Source of the DNA: a virus | Reading direction: 5' to 3' (one strand) | IMG/VR virus record: IMGVR_UViG_3300017987_000207 | Coordinates: 1 to 36,126 of that record | DNA length: 36,126 nucleotides | Part shown: positions 36,123 through 36,126 of the stretch, one piece after another | How the letters are laid out: each line of letters opens with the position of its first letter | Position numbering within the stretch: position 1 is the first letter of the stretch | Program-made: the position numbers and the translations under genes | Notes under the pieces: model-generated | Told to the model about the DNA's origin: nothing | The model's input: only the letters and a program-made list of their open reading frames with translations | The model's database searches: none

Positions 36123-36126
36123 CACC

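Noticed and set aside
1-36126. Mu-type transposase, integrase, att sites or inverted terminal ends
   Set aside because: No DDE transposase, tyrosine or serine recombinase motif was found in any convincing frame, and the window ends show no TG...CA-type inverted repeats.
1-36126. tRNA genes, CRISPR arrays and insertion sequences
   Set aside because: No cloverleaf, regularly spaced repeat-spacer pattern or transposase was seen. The only ordered array is the GGTCG iterons, whose spacing is too short for CRISPR.
1-36126. Terminal redundancy proving circularity
   Set aside because: Only CACC is shared by the two ends, which is expected by chance; circularity rests on gene order alone.

Overview
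The window looks like the nearly complete genome of one tailed bacteriophage with a contractile tail. It is very GC rich (about two thirds or more by eye), densely packed, and most neighbouring genes overlap by the ATGA, GTGA or TAGTG stop/start type. There is no tRNA, rRNA, CRISPR array or insertion sequence, and no gene-free stretch above 300 bases. An overlapping i-spanin/o-spanin pair points to a Gram-negative host. The GC content and a PEP-CTERM-like C-terminus in one protein would fit a high-GC proteobacterium or Myxococcota-like host; that is inference.

Layout. (1) 40-4458, leftward: a small Cro/CI-type repressor, a possible winged-helix protein, an HNH nuclease, a replication-initiator-like protein carrying an ordered DNA repeat array, a lipoprotein, a zinc-ribbon protein, an excisionase-like HTH protein, a gpZ-like tail protein and a small unknown. 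(2) 4582-9777, rightward: a tightly coupled early/accessory operon including a DUF2303 protein, a dATP/dGTP diphosphohydrolase-like protein, small zinc-ribbon proteins, a tandem paralog pair and an ASCH-domain protein. (3) 9797-11227, leftward: a DpdA/TGT-like enzyme and a SprT-like metalloprotease, divergent from (4) 11394-12589, rightward: a ribbon-helix-helix regulator and three small genes. (5) 12498-36062, leftward late operon.

The late operon, read leftward, holds terminase small and large subunits, two paralogous beta-rich small proteins, a connector-like protein, a lambda-type portal, a fused prohead protease and major capsid protein, head/neck proteins, then a complete Mu-type tail: DUF2635, sheath, tube, gp41 chaperone with its frameshift extension, tape measure, gpN, gpP, gp45, gp46, gp47 and gp48. 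After these come a tail fibre, the lysis cassette (M15-type endolysin, holin candidates, two spanins) and a second fibre/adhesin group. The head is therefore lambda/HK97-like and the tail Mu-like. No Mu transposase, integrase, DNA polymerase or helicase was found.

Terminator-like hairpins at both window ends, together with leftward transcription leaving the left end, fit a circular or circularly permuted map in which the genes at 40-4458 lie just upstream of the terminase. The main surprises are a mirror-symmetric helically phased repeat array inside the replication gene, a predicted -2 frameshift in the tail chaperone, a perfect A_AAG_GGC -1 slippery site between two fibre genes, a solitary DNA-base-exchange enzyme beside SprT and a divergent regulator, and heavy use of CTCGAG/GAGCTC words in every reading frame.
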